Source of the DNA: Candidatus Methanophagales archaeon
GTDB lineage: Archaea > Halobacteriota > Syntropharchaeia > Alkanophagales > Methanospirareceae
Length of the DNA stretch: 33,788 nucleotides
Reading direction: 5' to 3'
Assembly: GCA_028572065.1 (NCBI GenBank)
Contig: JAPVWK010000007.1
Coordinates: forward strand, 1 to 33,788
Shown: piece by piece, positions 1-10,088 of the stretch
Position numbering within the stretch: position 1 is the first letter of the stretch
Layout of the letters: every line of letters starts with the position of its first letter
Notes under the pieces: generated by a model
Seen by the model: only the letters and a program-made list of their open reading frames with translations
What the model was told of the DNA's origin: nothing
Database searches by the model: none
Made by a program: the position numbers and the translations under genes

Positions 1-599
1 AGCGTGAGCTATCGCTTTTTTAAAAGGTTTATCACGCTGATGTGACTAAAATCACACTTTTTATGCTGTTTCTGCATCATAACGAAATAAAAAAACCCAT
101 TCGCTCTGCCTTCATCCAAATCAATACACGTCATCTTCATACTCTCTATAGGATGTCGTGCCAATGTGTTAAAAGCTCTGCCGTCATTTTGGGGATGGAT
201 TTTGTAAGCCAAAATCAGTGCATATAAATGATTATAACTCAAAATAAGCATTTTCCAAAACTAATTGATTCTACACAGTCTGTCATATTGTAGTGTAACG
301 TTCTACTACTATATGCCACTACGGCTTTGCAGTAGAAACCCCATATCCAACTCATAAACGTAGAATGAGACACTGTTGTGTGATTTTAGTAGCCTACAAA
401 TCCAACCTCATTTTGACCCCATAGGTTTAAAGTGGTTGTGTACGTGTTCGAAACTATATTGGTTCGGAACTACTGATAATGCACACATGGCGTCCTCTCT
501 TGGAGTACGATTTTATTCTAATTATATCGAGTTTATGATTGCAATTCGTAGCATGACCGAAGTAGCGGTTTTATTATTTGCCGGTGCTGTGGCGTATTT

Positions 600-878
600 T
601 TGTGTCACAAACGAGAAGGAACAGTTATCGAAAGATTCGCTTCGGGGATAAGCATACCTTTATTCTTGGGCCTTATTTCCGTCTTTATTTTGGCGCTGTA
701 TCCCTCGCTTTTATATGGTAATATATTTGCGGAGAATCAGGGGTATCACAGTAGATTAGTCGGGCAATCTATTGTCAATTGGATTATCGGTATGCTGGAG
801 ATATTTTGTGGTGGTGCGTTAATACACTTTATTATCTCAGTAAAGGCTATTATAAGGAAAGAGGAGCTAATCAGATGA
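600..878 (+). CDS. Small multi-pass membrane protein of unknown function; possibly the 3' part of a frameshifted gene
   Basis: ORF with two hydrophobic stretches (ISIPLFLGLISVFILALYPSLL; IVNWIIGMLEIFCGGALIHFIISV); its TGA overlaps the ATG of the next ORF (ATGA at 875-878). TTG start only. Confidence 0.45.
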   Translation: MCHKREGTVIERFASGISIPLFLGLISVFILALYPSLLYGNIFAENQGYHSRLVGQSIVNWIIGMLEIFCGGALIHFIISVKAIIRKEELIR

Positions 879-1138
879 AACTAATCACATTAGGTTTCTT
901 GCTTGTGTTCATAGGGGTTCTGGTCATCTTTGCTGGGATGTTTAGCACTACGTACCAAGCCTGGAAGACCGGAGAAACGGAGAAGCCGGCGGTGCGAGGT
1001 GGTGGCATTATCATGATTGGTCCGATACCCATATTATTTGGCACGGACGTCGGCGCTTTGAAGATCGTAATGATTCTAGCGATCGTGTTGATGGCAATCG
1101 CAGCTTTTATCTTTCTTCTCCAATCGAGAATGCTATAA
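875..1138 (+). CDS. Small archaeal membrane protein, DUF131 / TIGR00304-like
   Basis: MKLITLGFLLVFIGVLVIFAGMF...VRGGGIIMIGPIPILFGTD...; 'GGGIIMIGPIPIIFG' is typical of this family. ATG at 875 inside the listed 779-1138 ORF. Confidence 0.6.
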   Translation: MKLITLGFLLVFIGVLVIFAGMFSTTYQAWKTGETEKPAVRGGGIIMIGPIPILFGTDVGALKIVMILAIVLMAIAAFIFLLQSRML

Positions 1139-1146
1139 CGGCACGT

Positions 1147-2214
1147 TTAGAGCTTCATCCGCCCGATGTCCACGTATTTTATACTTTGATCGGCATCCCG
1201 CATTGTTGCTGAATCCGGCACCGTACTTAAATTGCCCTTAAAAGCAAATATCATTCTCTTCTTCACGCCATGCGCCAGTCTCACAGCCCTTGCCATACCC
1301 GACATAAAAAAAACATGATCCCTGGGTAGCACATGAACCAAATACAACGAATGCTTCTGTTTTGTTACTTTATACGCCCTGAAATGCGATCCGAACTTAA
1401 AACCGGTCTTCACTCTCAACCCTTTTGCTTTTAAATCTGAGTAAACAAGGTACTTATCAAAGAAATCAGTTTCTATTGTGCCGGCATAGTCTATGAACTG
1501 CACAAAACTCAGTTTTGCGTGAGTGCCACGAGTATTCTCGAGCTCCACCCGATTTCTCGTCATCAAATAGGCCGTTTCAACTAAGGACAGCAGTAACCTG
1601 TTCTCTTTCGTTAATTTACCGTAAAAGTTGTTTTTAAAGAGCTTCACTGCGAATTCTGCATCCCATAGGATTACTCGATCACCCACTAAACTCGCTTTTG
1701 TCTTTCCCTCTGTACACTCTTCCTCTATCTCGGCATCAAATCTTGGCTCGTTTACCTCATAGTACGTGATGTCACTCTCTTCGTCCACAACAGCAATAAT
1801 TAGCTCCTTGCGCATGTTACGAGCCGAACTAAGCAGCTCGTCTAATTCTATCAGCGATATGAATTCTCTTTCTGCTAAGATATGGATGACATACTTTGCC
1901 GGTTTCTCGCCGGGTTTGGTACCACGCGGATAAAGCCAGAACTCTACTCCGCCTGTTTTTACTGCGTACCCACGCTCCTTCAAATCCGTGTACACAAGGT
2001 ACCGCACCGTGAACATAGGTAAGGTATCCAGAGCACGCATTATGAACTCCCCGAAGCTTAGCTCAGATCCGCCATGCTTTATCGTTAATTTGCCTTTATC
2101 CAACATAAACGCTGCTTCTTCTAGCGATAGCTCTTCTCTGTTCTTGCCGTATCCCATGACGTCTGTTTCTGACGCTGCTACTATGACCTTACTGTCTGAA
2201 AGTTCTCCTTGCAT
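1147..2214 (-). CDS. endA: tRNA-splicing endonuclease, tandem two-domain archaeal form
   Basis: Two repeated units: YLVYTDLKERGYAVKTG... and YLVYSDLKAKGLRVKTGFKFGSHFRAY...KHSLYLVHVL...RLAHGVKKRMIFA. The C-terminal unit keeps the Y/H/K catalytic pattern. Confidence 0.88.
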   Translation of the reverse strand: MQGELSDSKVIVAASETDVMGYGKNREELSLEEAAFMLDKGKLTIKHGGSELSFGEFIMRALDTLPMFTVRYLVYTDLKERGYAVKTGGVEFWLYPRGTKPGEKPAKYVIHILAEREFISLIELDELLSSARNMRKELIIAVVDEESDITYYEVNEPRFDAEIEEECTEGKTKASLVGDRVILWDAEFAVKLFKNNFYGKLTKENRLLLSLVETAYLMTRNRVELENTRGTHAKLSFVQFIDYAGTIETDFFDKYLVYSDLKAKGLRVKTGFKFGSHFRAYKVTKQKHSLYLVHVLPRDHVFFMSGMARAVRLAHGVKKRMIFAFKGNLSTVPDSATMRDADQSIKYVDIGRMKL

Positions 2215-2335
2215 CGCTTCAAAAAAGGTTTTAGGGTCCTGCTATCAGGTCTAAGTACCTTTAACTCCGGTATTATATGTATATATAGTATATTAGTCCT
2301 TTGGTAAAGCTTTCTTTTTTTATCAGACTTTGCAA

Positions 2336-3559
2336 TCAGTGCCTCTTCAACACTTCTATCCCCGGCAGACCCTTCTCTAAAAGATATTGTAAGAATGCAC
2401 CTCCAGCCAAGCTGACATGGGTATGCTCGGTTTTTTTTATGCCCAGCGTGCTCATCGCGGCCGATGTGTGCCCACCACCGATAAGCGAGTAGGCTTCAGA
2501 AGTAGAAAGAGCACGCAGTAACTCTCCTGTTCCCTTACTGAACTCTTCGTTTTCATATAACCCCGCAGGTCCTTTCATTACCACGGTCTTCGCCTCCCTT
2601 ATCTCTTCCGCATACCTTTTACTCGTCCGTTCCCCAATATCGTATATTTCCTGCTCGGGCTTTAGTACGTCAACAGGAATCTCCACCCGTTTGCCGCATA
2701 TCTCAACTGCAACATCTTCGGGACACATAATTTTGTCGCCACCCAACTTAAGGATTTTTTTGGCTCTCGCCAGATTTTCTATAAACTGTTCATCTGCTTT
2801 TTCTTCTTCTCCTGGTTCAATTATGCCGCGTGCATACAGGAAGATAGTGCCAACATTGCCTGCTGTGAGTATATGAGTCACTTTTTCACGCCTCAGTGTG
2901 AACTCCATTATATCAAACACTTCTTCGGGTTTCACACCGCCAAGAACATAAATACACGGCCTTTTTATGTTGTGGACTGATCTTCTCAGAGATGCTAACT
3001 CTTTCTCCATTAATCTGCCTATCCCTGCATCCAATAGCATCGGGAAGCCAACCACTGATGCGTGCGACCTGTGCGCTACCGAGAAGGCATCATTTATGTA
3101 AATATCCGCAAGTGGAGAAAGCGTTCGTACGAAAATTGACTGTGCATGCTTCTCGGGAGACTTTGTAAGGGTCTCTTCCGCGAGCATTCGCACATTCTCC
3201 AGCAACAATACTTGTCCATCACGCAGTTTCTTTATCGCATCTCTCGCAGCAGGCCCTATTATGTCGTCAATGTACTGTAAATCTATAAAATTCCTGAGCA
3301 ATTGCGCATGCTGCTCCAGAGTCATGAAATCCACTCTGTCTGCACGACTTTGATGCGCGAGAATTACCACTTTCGCTTTTTTATCCGAAAGTTCACGTAT
3401 CGTCTTTGCATTCTCCTCTATCCGCTCCTTCATCTGCACTTTACCGTTTATAACCACCGAATTTATATCTGCTCGGAAGAGAACGGTCTTACCTGCTACC
3501 TCGAAGTCATCTATAGTCAAGAAGTCACTTAATTTTTCGTCCATTTTCCCGCCCACCAT
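2336..3559 (-). CDS. pgk: Phosphoglycerate kinase, archaeal type; start may be the ATG at 3544
   Basis: GKTVLFRADINS, LAHQSRADRVDFMTLEQHA, MKGPAGLYENEEFSKGT, GGGHTSAAM motifs. Confidence 0.93.
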   Translation of the reverse strand: MVGGKMDEKLSDFLTIDDFEVAGKTVLFRADINSVVINGKVQMKERIEENAKTIRELSDKKAKVVILAHQSRADRVDFMTLEQHAQLLRNFIDLQYIDDIIGPAARDAIKKLRDGQVLLLENVRMLAEETLTKSPEKHAQSIFVRTLSPLADIYINDAFSVAHRSHASVVGFPMLLDAGIGRLMEKELASLRRSVHNIKRPCIYVLGGVKPEEVFDIMEFTLRREKVTHILTAGNVGTIFLYARGIIEPGEEEKADEQFIENLARAKKILKLGGDKIMCPEDVAVEICGKRVEIPVDVLKPEQEIYDIGERTSKRYAEEIREAKTVVMKGPAGLYENEEFSKGTGELLRALSTSEAYSLIGGGHTSAAMSTLGIKKTEHTHVSLAGGAFLQYLLEKGLPGIEVLKRH

Positions 3560-3574
3560 CTAACCTTTTTTTTT

Positions 3575-4588
3575 CTACAAACCCTGCTTTTCTATCTTCT
3601 TTATCATGTCTACCACCCTGCAAGAGTAGCCCCATTCGTTGTCGTACCACGCAAGCACTTTCACCAAGTTGCCTTTACCGCCCATAACATTTGTATATTC
3701 TGCATCAACAACCGTCGAATAGTCTGAACCAATGTAATCCGTAGATACCAGCGGCTCATAAGTGACATCGAGAATACCGTTCAAAGACGATTTTGAGGCT
3801 TCTTCAAAAGCATTGTTCACTTCGTCTCGTGTCACGTCTCGCCCAAGCTCGGCCACGAGGTCCACGATTGATACATTTGCCGTTGGAACTCGTAAGGATA
3901 TGCCATCCATCTTCCCGGCTAATGACGGCAGCACGATACCTATCGCAGCAGCCGCACCTGTTGATGTCGGGACTATTGCCATAGCCGCCGCGCGTGCCCG
4001 TCTCAGGTCTTTATGCCGTCCATCAAGAAGTTTCTGGTCACCCGTGTACGAATGAATTGTGGTCATGAACCCTTTATTCACAACGAACTTGTCGTTCAAT
4101 ACCTTTACTACCGGAGCTAAGCAATTTGTGGTGCAAGAAGCAACTGAAATTATGTTATGTGTTGTAGGATCATACATCTCCTCATTCACACCAGGCACAA
4201 TAGTTACGTCCGGATCCTTCCCCGGTGCTGTTATTAATACTTTTTTGCAGCCCGCGTCAATGTGCTTTGATGCTTCGTCCCTACCCCGAAACTTACCCGT
4301 TGATTCCACCACCAAATCCACGCCCAAATCACCCCAGGGTAACTTTTCAGGATCGTTTTCCGCGAATATTCGCAGCTCTTTTCCGTTTACTACCAAGCTA
4401 TCCTGGTCTGCCTTTATATCCCCTTGTTGCATGCCATGCACCGAATCGTGTTTCAACAAGTGTGCCATCCAGGAAGCCTCCGCAGCATGACTGTTTATTG
4501 CTACAAAATCTATATCGGATTTGTCCTGTAACGCCGCTCGAAATACTAATCTGCCTATTCGCCCCCAACCATTTATTGCTACTTTCAT
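3575..4588 (-). CDS. gap: Glyceraldehyde-3-phosphate dehydrogenase, class I (bacterial-like)
   Basis: MKVAINGWGRIGRLVFRAA, ASCTTNCLAPVVKVLND, IHSYTGDQKLLDGRHKDLRRARAAA, WYDNEWGYSCRVVDM. Confidence 0.95.
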   Translation of the reverse strand: MKVAINGWGRIGRLVFRAALQDKSDIDFVAINSHAAEASWMAHLLKHDSVHGMQQGDIKADQDSLVVNGKELRIFAENDPEKLPWGDLGVDLVVESTGKFRGRDEASKHIDAGCKKVLITAPGKDPDVTIVPGVNEEMYDPTTHNIISVASCTTNCLAPVVKVLNDKFVVNKGFMTTIHSYTGDQKLLDGRHKDLRRARAAAMAIVPTSTGAAAAIGIVLPSLAGKMDGISLRVPTANVSIVDLVAELGRDVTRDEVNNAFEEASKSSLNGILDVTYEPLVSTDYIGSDYSTVVDAEYTNVMGGKGNLVKVLAWYDNEWGYSCRVVDMIKKIEKQGL

Positions 4589-4751
4589 GGTATAAAGCTA
4601 TTTACCGTCTGATAATATAAATTATTGTGTTTTCCCGTACTTCTGAACACGCAAATTCTAAAAGTTGATTATAAATCAATTTTTATCGTAAATGTTCATA
4701 AATCTTTAATGTCGAATAGAACAGAAAAGGAAATGAGAGACGGTAGCGGTT

Positions 4752-5216
4752 ATGAATCTAAGAGAAGATAGAGAAAAGCCAGATAAAGAGCGCATATCCT
4801 GGAATGAATACTGGATGAACATTGTAAATGACGTGGCACTGCGTTCAACCTGCTTGAGAAGACAGATCGGTGCCATCGTGGTCAAGGATAACGTGATAAT
4901 ATCTACGGGTTATAACGGTGCACCGCGAGGATTCCAACATTGTCTCGGGGTGGGGTGCCGGCGTGATAAATTGAATATCCCGTCCGGTGAGCGGCATGAG
5001 GAATGTGTTGGGGTCCATGCAGAACAAAATGCACTCTTACAATCGGGCAAAGCCGCAAACGGTGCTACATTATACGTAAACGCATTTCCGTGCAAGATAT
5101 GTGCCAAGCTAATAATAAATGCAGGGGTAAAACGAGTGGTGATGACCGGAGACTATAGTGATAAGGAAGGTTTGGAATATCTAGGGCGCGCAGGTATCGA
5201 GTGTGTTCACATATAA
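4752..5216 (+). CDS. dCMP deaminase / cytidine-deoxycytidylate deaminase family protein
   Basis: RRQIGAIVVKDNVIISTGYNGAPRG, CVGVHAEQNAL, NAFPCKICAKLIINAGV (HAE and PCxxC zinc motifs). Confidence 0.9.
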   Translation: MNLREDREKPDKERISWNEYWMNIVNDVALRSTCLRRQIGAIVVKDNVIISTGYNGAPRGFQHCLGVGCRRDKLNIPSGERHEECVGVHAEQNALLQSGKAANGATLYVNAFPCKICAKLIINAGVKRVVMTGDYSDKEGLEYLGRAGIECVHI

Positions 5217-5349
5217 ACGGTAGAACACGGACATTCTAATTTCAAAACCTGTAACTCGAACTGTTTATCATGCTCCGGGTACACAAGAAAGTGCTCTTAG
5301 AAACAAAGTGCGTTTAAATATTACAAGAACCTATAAAATCCTGTTTACC

Positions 5350-6510
5350 ATGACCGGCAACTCGTTTGGTATGATATTCAGGATGACAACCTGGGGTGAG
5401 TCTCATGGCGCCGCGATAGGCGTTGTCGTGGACGGCTGCCCCGCAGGGCTTGAACTATCGGTAGAGGACATACAGCACGAATTAGACCGTAGGAAACCGG
5501 GTGTAAGTGAAATAACGACAGAGCGTAAGGAAGCAGATGAGGTACAGATTTTGTCCGGCGTATTTGAAGGGCAAACGATGGGCACACCTATTTCTATGCT
5601 CGTGTGGAACAAGGATGTTGATTCGCGGCCGTATGAAGAGCTAAAGCACGTTGCGAGACCAGGTCAGGCAGATTTTTCGTATCAGATGAAGTATGGGTTA
5701 AGGGACTATCGAGGTGGCGGAAGAGCTTCTGGACGAGAGACAGCAGCGCGAGTTGCTGCGGGTGCAATAGCAAAGAAAATCTTGACGGCATATGGCATAC
5801 AAACTATCGGGCATGTAGTGGAAGTAGGACGCATAAGAGCACGTGAAGTGGGATTCGAAGAACTAAAGAAGAATGTGGAACGAAATGCAGTCCGATGTGC
5901 GGATTTGGACGCCGCGGTACGAATGGAGCAGTTGATAAAAGAAGTGAAGGCAGAAGGAGATAGTGTAGGAGGCGTTGTAGAAATAATTGCAACAGGGGTT
6001 CCGGCGGGGTTGGGCGAGCCGGTCTTCGATAAACTGGATGCCGAACTTGCAAAGGCATTGATGAGTCTCGGTGCCGTGAAGGGCGTAGAAATAGGTGCGG
6101 GGTTTGAGGCTGCGAGGCTAAAAGGCAGCGAGATGAACGATGAATTCTTTATTGAAGACGGCAGGATAAGGACGAAAACGAACAACGCAGGCGGTATTTT
6201 AGGTGGTATATCCTCGGGCGAGCCGGTGATATGTAGAATAGCCGTGAAGCCTACTTCTTCTATTGCAAAGCCGCAGCGGAGTGTGGATATGGCGAAGAAG
6301 CAAGAGACAGAAATAAAGATAAAGGGCAGGCATGACCCCTGTATATGCTCGAGAATAGTGCCTGTCGCGGAGGCGATGGTCGCTCTGGTGCTGGTGGATT
6401 GTTTGATTGTTTCTCTTATGAATAATTTTCATATAAGTAAAAAGCTTGAAATAGCGAGCGTTGCTAAGCGAAATACAACCCCCAATAGTGCAATGAAGGG
6501 AATACAATGA
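5350..6510 (+). CDS. aroC: Chorismate synthase with an atypical C-terminal tail
   Basis: [79 protein letters not shown]. The ATG at 5350 fits better than 5308. Confidence 0.93.
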   Translation: MTGNSFGMIFRMTTWGESHGAAIGVVVDGCPAGLELSVEDIQHELDRRKPGVSEITTERKEADEVQILSGVFEGQTMGTPISMLVWNKDVDSRPYEELKHVARPGQADFSYQMKYGLRDYRGGGRASGRETAARVAAGAIAKKILTAYGIQTIGHVVEVGRIRAREVGFEELKKNVERNAVRCADLDAAVRMEQLIKEVKAEGDSVGGVVEIIATGVPAGLGEPVFDKLDAELAKALMSLGAVKGVEIGAGFEAARLKGSEMNDEFFIEDGRIRTKTNNAGGILGGISSGEPVICRIAVKPTSSIAKPQRSVDMAKKQETEIKIKGRHDPCICSRIVPVAEAMVALVLVDCLIVSLMNNFHISKKLEIASVAKRNTTPNSAMKGIQ

Positions 6511-9041
6511 CCCTAACACGAACTCAAGCAGAGGATTTATTGTGGAAACGCTTCAGGTTAAACCGATTTTACGATGAACAGTGGGAAACAATTGAGAGTC
6601 TACTTGAAGGGCAAAGAATTCTGCTAATACACCGAACAGGTTTCGGAAAGTCGCTTTGTTACCAGTTTCCCGCAAGTCTATTCGATGGAATAACAATAGT
6701 CTTTTCACCACTTATTGCTTTAATGCGCGACCAAATCCAACAGCTTAAATCTTTAGGGATTTCTGCCGAGTGTATCAATAGCGAGCAAACAAGAGAAGAA
6801 AATCGTGCAATTTTGAAACGAGCAAGACAAAACGATGTGAAGATTTTGTATATTGCTCCCGAAAGGCAGGAAAACCCGGAATGGTTGGAAGCAGCGGAAG
6901 AAATGAAACTTTCAATGGTTGTCATAGATGAAGCACATTGTATTTCCGTTTGGGGACATGATTTCCGCCCGGCATTCCGCAGAATCATTGATCTTGTAGA
7001 ATCATTGCCACAAGAACTTCCTGTTTTAGCCACCACGGCAACAGCCACCGGAAAAGTAGCTCAGGATATTATTCAACAAATGGGCGGTGATGTGAAGTAT
7101 ATTCGTGGTAATTTGATGCGAGAAAATCTTGTATTAAACGTAGTAAGCGTTTCTTCCGATGATGATAAGTTAGCCTTTTTAGCTCACTGTTTACCTGAAC
7201 TGGAGGGAACCGGCGTCATCTACAGCGGCACAAGAGCAGATACAGAAGAGTATTCAAACTTCTTAAACCATCAAGGCATTGACGCTGTAAATTACAATGC
7301 AGGATTCGATGCTGAAAGGAGGAGAGAAGTAGAAGAAGGATTGTTTAATAACCGCTGGAAGTGTGTTGTCGCTACAAATGCCCTTGGTATGGGTATTGAT
7401 AAACCCGACATCAGGTTTATCATTCATACGCAGATTCCCGCATCTCCAATCCATTATTATCAGGAGATTGGACGAGCAGGCAGAGATGGAAGAGAAGCCA
7501 AGATTATTCTTTTATACAACTCTAAAGACAAGGATTTACCCAAATATTTTATTGAAAATAATCGCCCACCCGCTCAACACTATCAGAGAATTATTGACAG
7601 TTTAAAATCAAAAAAGAAAGCTGAGGGCATCTGGGATTTGATGAGGAAAACAAATCTTAATCGTACCAGAATAGAGGTGATAATAAGGGATTTAATTGAG
7701 CAGGGCATAGTAAAAAAAGTCGCAGGAGGTCGTTCTAAAAAATATGAATATCAATCTGATGCCCCTATGCTTGACACTACGGCTTTTGAAAAGTTTAGAG
7801 AGTTCAAATTAGGAGAACTCGATAAAATCATAGAATACGCTGAAACCAACAGGTGCAGGATGTTTTATCTCTGTGACTATTTACAAGATAAGAACGTAAG
7901 GGTATGCGATAAATGTGACAATTGCAGAGGTGAAAGACGGATTTATGAAATCAATGTGGACTGGCAACAAAAAGTGGATGATTTTAAAAATAATTATTTC
8001 CCTGAGATCGAATTGGTTTCCAGGACTCAACAAGAAAGACCTCTTTCAGAGCGAAAGAATAAAATGGTCAATGGTGTTGCATTTTCGTATTATGGCTTTT
8101 CCAATGTGGGCTCTGCTATTCACCATTGCAAATATGAGAATGGTGGAGACTTTCCCGATTTTCTTTTAAAAGGGGTTTTGAAAGCCTATCACAGCTACTT
8201 TGGAGACCAGAGGTTCGATTTGATTATCTATGTTCCCCCAACGGAATCAGGCGATTTGGTCAAGAATTTTGCCGAAAAAGTATCCACCGTCTTGAAGATA
8301 CCCCTTTTTCATAGTTTGGTAAAACCGCAAAATACTGAGCCCCAGAAGGTATTCCAGAATTACGTATTAAAAAGGGATAATGTGAAGAATGCATTTGACT
8401 ACGAAAATCTTGCAGAGGTGGTAGATAAGAACGTCCTGTTAATTGACGATATTTGTGATAGCAAAGCAACAATCAGGGAAATTGGCAAATTAATGAGTGA
8501 ATTGCGTGTGAATAAAATTGCGCCGTTGGTGATAGCTAAGACAATTAGTGGTGATCTAAAGAATGACAAATATGACTTAATTAGAAAGGATGCGGTAGAA
8601 TCAAAAGAAGTGGCGAGTGGGGGAGCAGAGCCTTTCGCAAATGTTCGCCAAAAGTATCCAAAAGCTTATGAGAAATGGACGAAAGAAGACGATGAGCTAT
8701 TAGTGAATCTGTTTCATCAAGGAGAAAGCATAGCAGAACTGGCAAATCACTTTCAACGAAAAAAAGGTGCTATCCGCTCACGATTGAAGAAACTTGTAGG
8801 CGAAGAGGAGACAAAAGAAACGCCGCGAGAAAACTTAGAATATAATGTGCCTGCCCGGGACGAAGACAAATTTTTTCAGGCTTTACGGGAATGGTGTCTC
8901 AGAAAAGCGGAAGAAAGCAACCTGCCACCTTATTATATTTTCCCTGATAAAACCCTGTACAACATTGCTCGAGCAAGACCCACTTCTCCCTGGGACCTTC
9001 TGGACATAAAAGGGTTGGGTAAGATAACGATTAAAAAATAG
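6507..9041 (+). CDS. RecQ-like DNA helicase with ComF-like phosphoribosyltransferase domain, HTH-like segment and partial HRDC-like C-terminus; in-frame continuation after TAG to TAA at 9083
   Basis: Helicase: [52 protein letters not shown]; Zn-binding CRMFYLCDY...CDKCDNC; PRTase loop [20 protein letters not shown]-like [27 protein letters not shown]-like [19 protein letters not shown]. Confidence 0.9.
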   Translation: MTLTRTQAEDLLWKRFRLNRFYDEQWETIESLLEGQRILLIHRTGFGKSLCYQFPASLFDGITIVFSPLIALMRDQIQQLKSLGISAECINSEQTREENRAILKRARQNDVKILYIAPERQENPEWLEAAEEMKLSMVVIDEAHCISVWGHDFRPAFRRIIDLVESLPQELPVLATTATATGKVAQDIIQQMGGDVKYIRGNLMRENLVLNVVSVSSDDDKLAFLAHCLPELEGTGVIYSGTRADTEEYSNFLNHQGIDAVNYNAGFDAERRREVEEGLFNNRWKCVVATNALGMGIDKPDIRFIIHTQIPASPIHYYQEIGRAGRDGREAKIILLYNSKDKDLPKYFIENNRPPAQHYQRIIDSLKSKKKAEGIWDLMRKTNLNRTRIEVIIRDLIEQGIVKKVAGGRSKKYEYQSDAPMLDTTAFEKFREFKLGELDKIIEYAETNRCRMFYLCDYLQDKNVRVCDKCDNCRGERRIYEINVDWQQKVDDFKNNYFPEIELVSRTQQERPLSERKNKMVNGVAFSYYGFSNVGSAIHHCKYENGGDFPDFLLKGVLKAYHSYFGDQRFDLIIYVPPTESGDLVKNFAEKVSTVLKIPLFHSLVKPQNTEPQKVFQNYVLKRDNVKNAFDYENLAEVVDKNVLLIDDICDSKATIREIGKLMSELRVNKIAPLVIAKTISGDLKNDKYDLIRKDAVESKEVASGGAEPFANVRQKYPKAYEKWTKEDDELLVNLFHQGESIAELANHFQRKKGAIRSRLKKLVGEEETKETPRENLEYNVPARDEDKFFQALREWCLRKAEESNLPPYYIFPDKTLYNIARARPTSPWDLLDIKGLGKITIKK

Positions 9042-9089
9042 GGTGAAGAGATTATTAAAATTATAAACGAACAGGAGAGATAAAATGTT

Positions 9090-10028
9090 ATGGAAATGAG
9101 CGATTATCCCTACTGGATAACCCTGGCGCATCTACCCCACTGGAAAACAGCGAGAATATGTAGTCTCCTTGTTGATATTGGTTATAACCACAACATTTCA
9201 TTCGAGGATTTTTTTTCTCGTGATGTCGCCACTCTGAAAGAAGATTTCGCGCTATCCTCAAAAGAATCTGAAGAGGTCTTACGAGCAAGAGAGGATCTAC
9301 GAAATAACTCGCTTTTAGCAGAAGAACTTATTTCAGAGAGGGTTGAGTTAGTTTCTTTTGATTCTCCAGAATATCCCATAACATTAAGAAATAACCTGGG
9401 AACCCAGTATTCTCCCCCTTTGCTATATGCTAAAGGGAACACAAAATTGTTTTTTGAAGATAAAGTAGCGATTGTGGGTTCAAGAAATGTGAGTGATAAA
9501 GGTGCTGAATTCACCAAACAGGTAGCCCGGAAATGCGCATCCGAAAATAAGGTAGTCATAAGTGGATACGCCAGAGGAGTGGACAGGATTGCGCTGGAAA
9601 CGGCAATAGAAAATAATGGAATGGGAATTGTTATTCTGCCCCAGGGAATATTGACTTTTAAAAGTGGGTTCAAAAAGCTGTATAAATACATCAGTGAAGG
9701 TCGTGTTCTTGTTGTCAGCACCTACCCGCCAAAAGCAGGATGGTCAGTAGGTTTTGCAATGGGGAGAAATGCCTATCTTTATGGACTGGCAGAGAAAATT
9801 TATGTGGCGGAATCGGATAGCAAGGGTGGCACCTGGAATGGTGCTATTGATGGACTTGGAAAAGGGAGAAAAATATTTATTCGGAAAGCAGCATCCGGGG
9901 AAAAATGTGCTAATAACGAATTAATAGCCAGAGGTGCAGTAGCTGTTGATGTTTCTAGTGATATAGTAAAAAAGCCTAATGATTGCGGTAAAATGACCAC
10001 TCAGAAAAGATTAGAGGAGTTTCCGTAA
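9090..10028 (+). CDS. DprA/Smf-family Rossmann-fold protein
   Basis: VAIVGSRNVSDKGAEFTKQVARKCASENKVVISGYARGVDRIALETAIENNGMGIVILPQGI and later Smf-like motifs; 7 bp after the TAA that ends the RecQ frame. Confidence 0.85.
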   Translation: MEMSDYPYWITLAHLPHWKTARICSLLVDIGYNHNISFEDFFSRDVATLKEDFALSSKESEEVLRAREDLRNNSLLAEELISERVELVSFDSPEYPITLRNNLGTQYSPPLLYAKGNTKLFFEDKVAIVGSRNVSDKGAEFTKQVARKCASENKVVISGYARGVDRIALETAIENNGMGIVILPQGILTFKSGFKKLYKYISEGRVLVVSTYPPKAGWSVGFAMGRNAYLYGLAEKIYVAESDSKGGTWNGAIDGLGKGRKIFIRKAASGEKCANNELIARGAVAVDVSSDIVKKPNDCGKMTTQKRLEEFP

Positions 10029-10088
10029 AAGACCGCACTATCCACTTCACGGATGGAATGAGGAGGGGAAATATTTCTTTGCTAGAAA

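Noticed and set aside
9-251. 80-aa minus-strand ORF (and overlapping 42-227 plus ORF)
   Set aside because: No recognisable family. The minus ORF could be real and also ends in TAG, but it is too close to the window edge to support a call.
436-500. GTTCGAAAC string suggesting a tRNA T-loop
   Set aside because: No acceptor, D or anticodon stems can be built around it.
1147-2214. Two-domain tRNA endonuclease as a novel fusion
   Set aside because: Tandem-domain EndA with one degenerate unit is an established archaeal architecture.
5706-6185. 159-aa minus-strand ORF inside aroC (and similar antisense ORFs such as 12259-12786 and 22254-22709)
   Set aside because: Low-complexity Ser/Pro/Ala/Leu-rich translations antisense to strongly supported genes; shadow ORFs.
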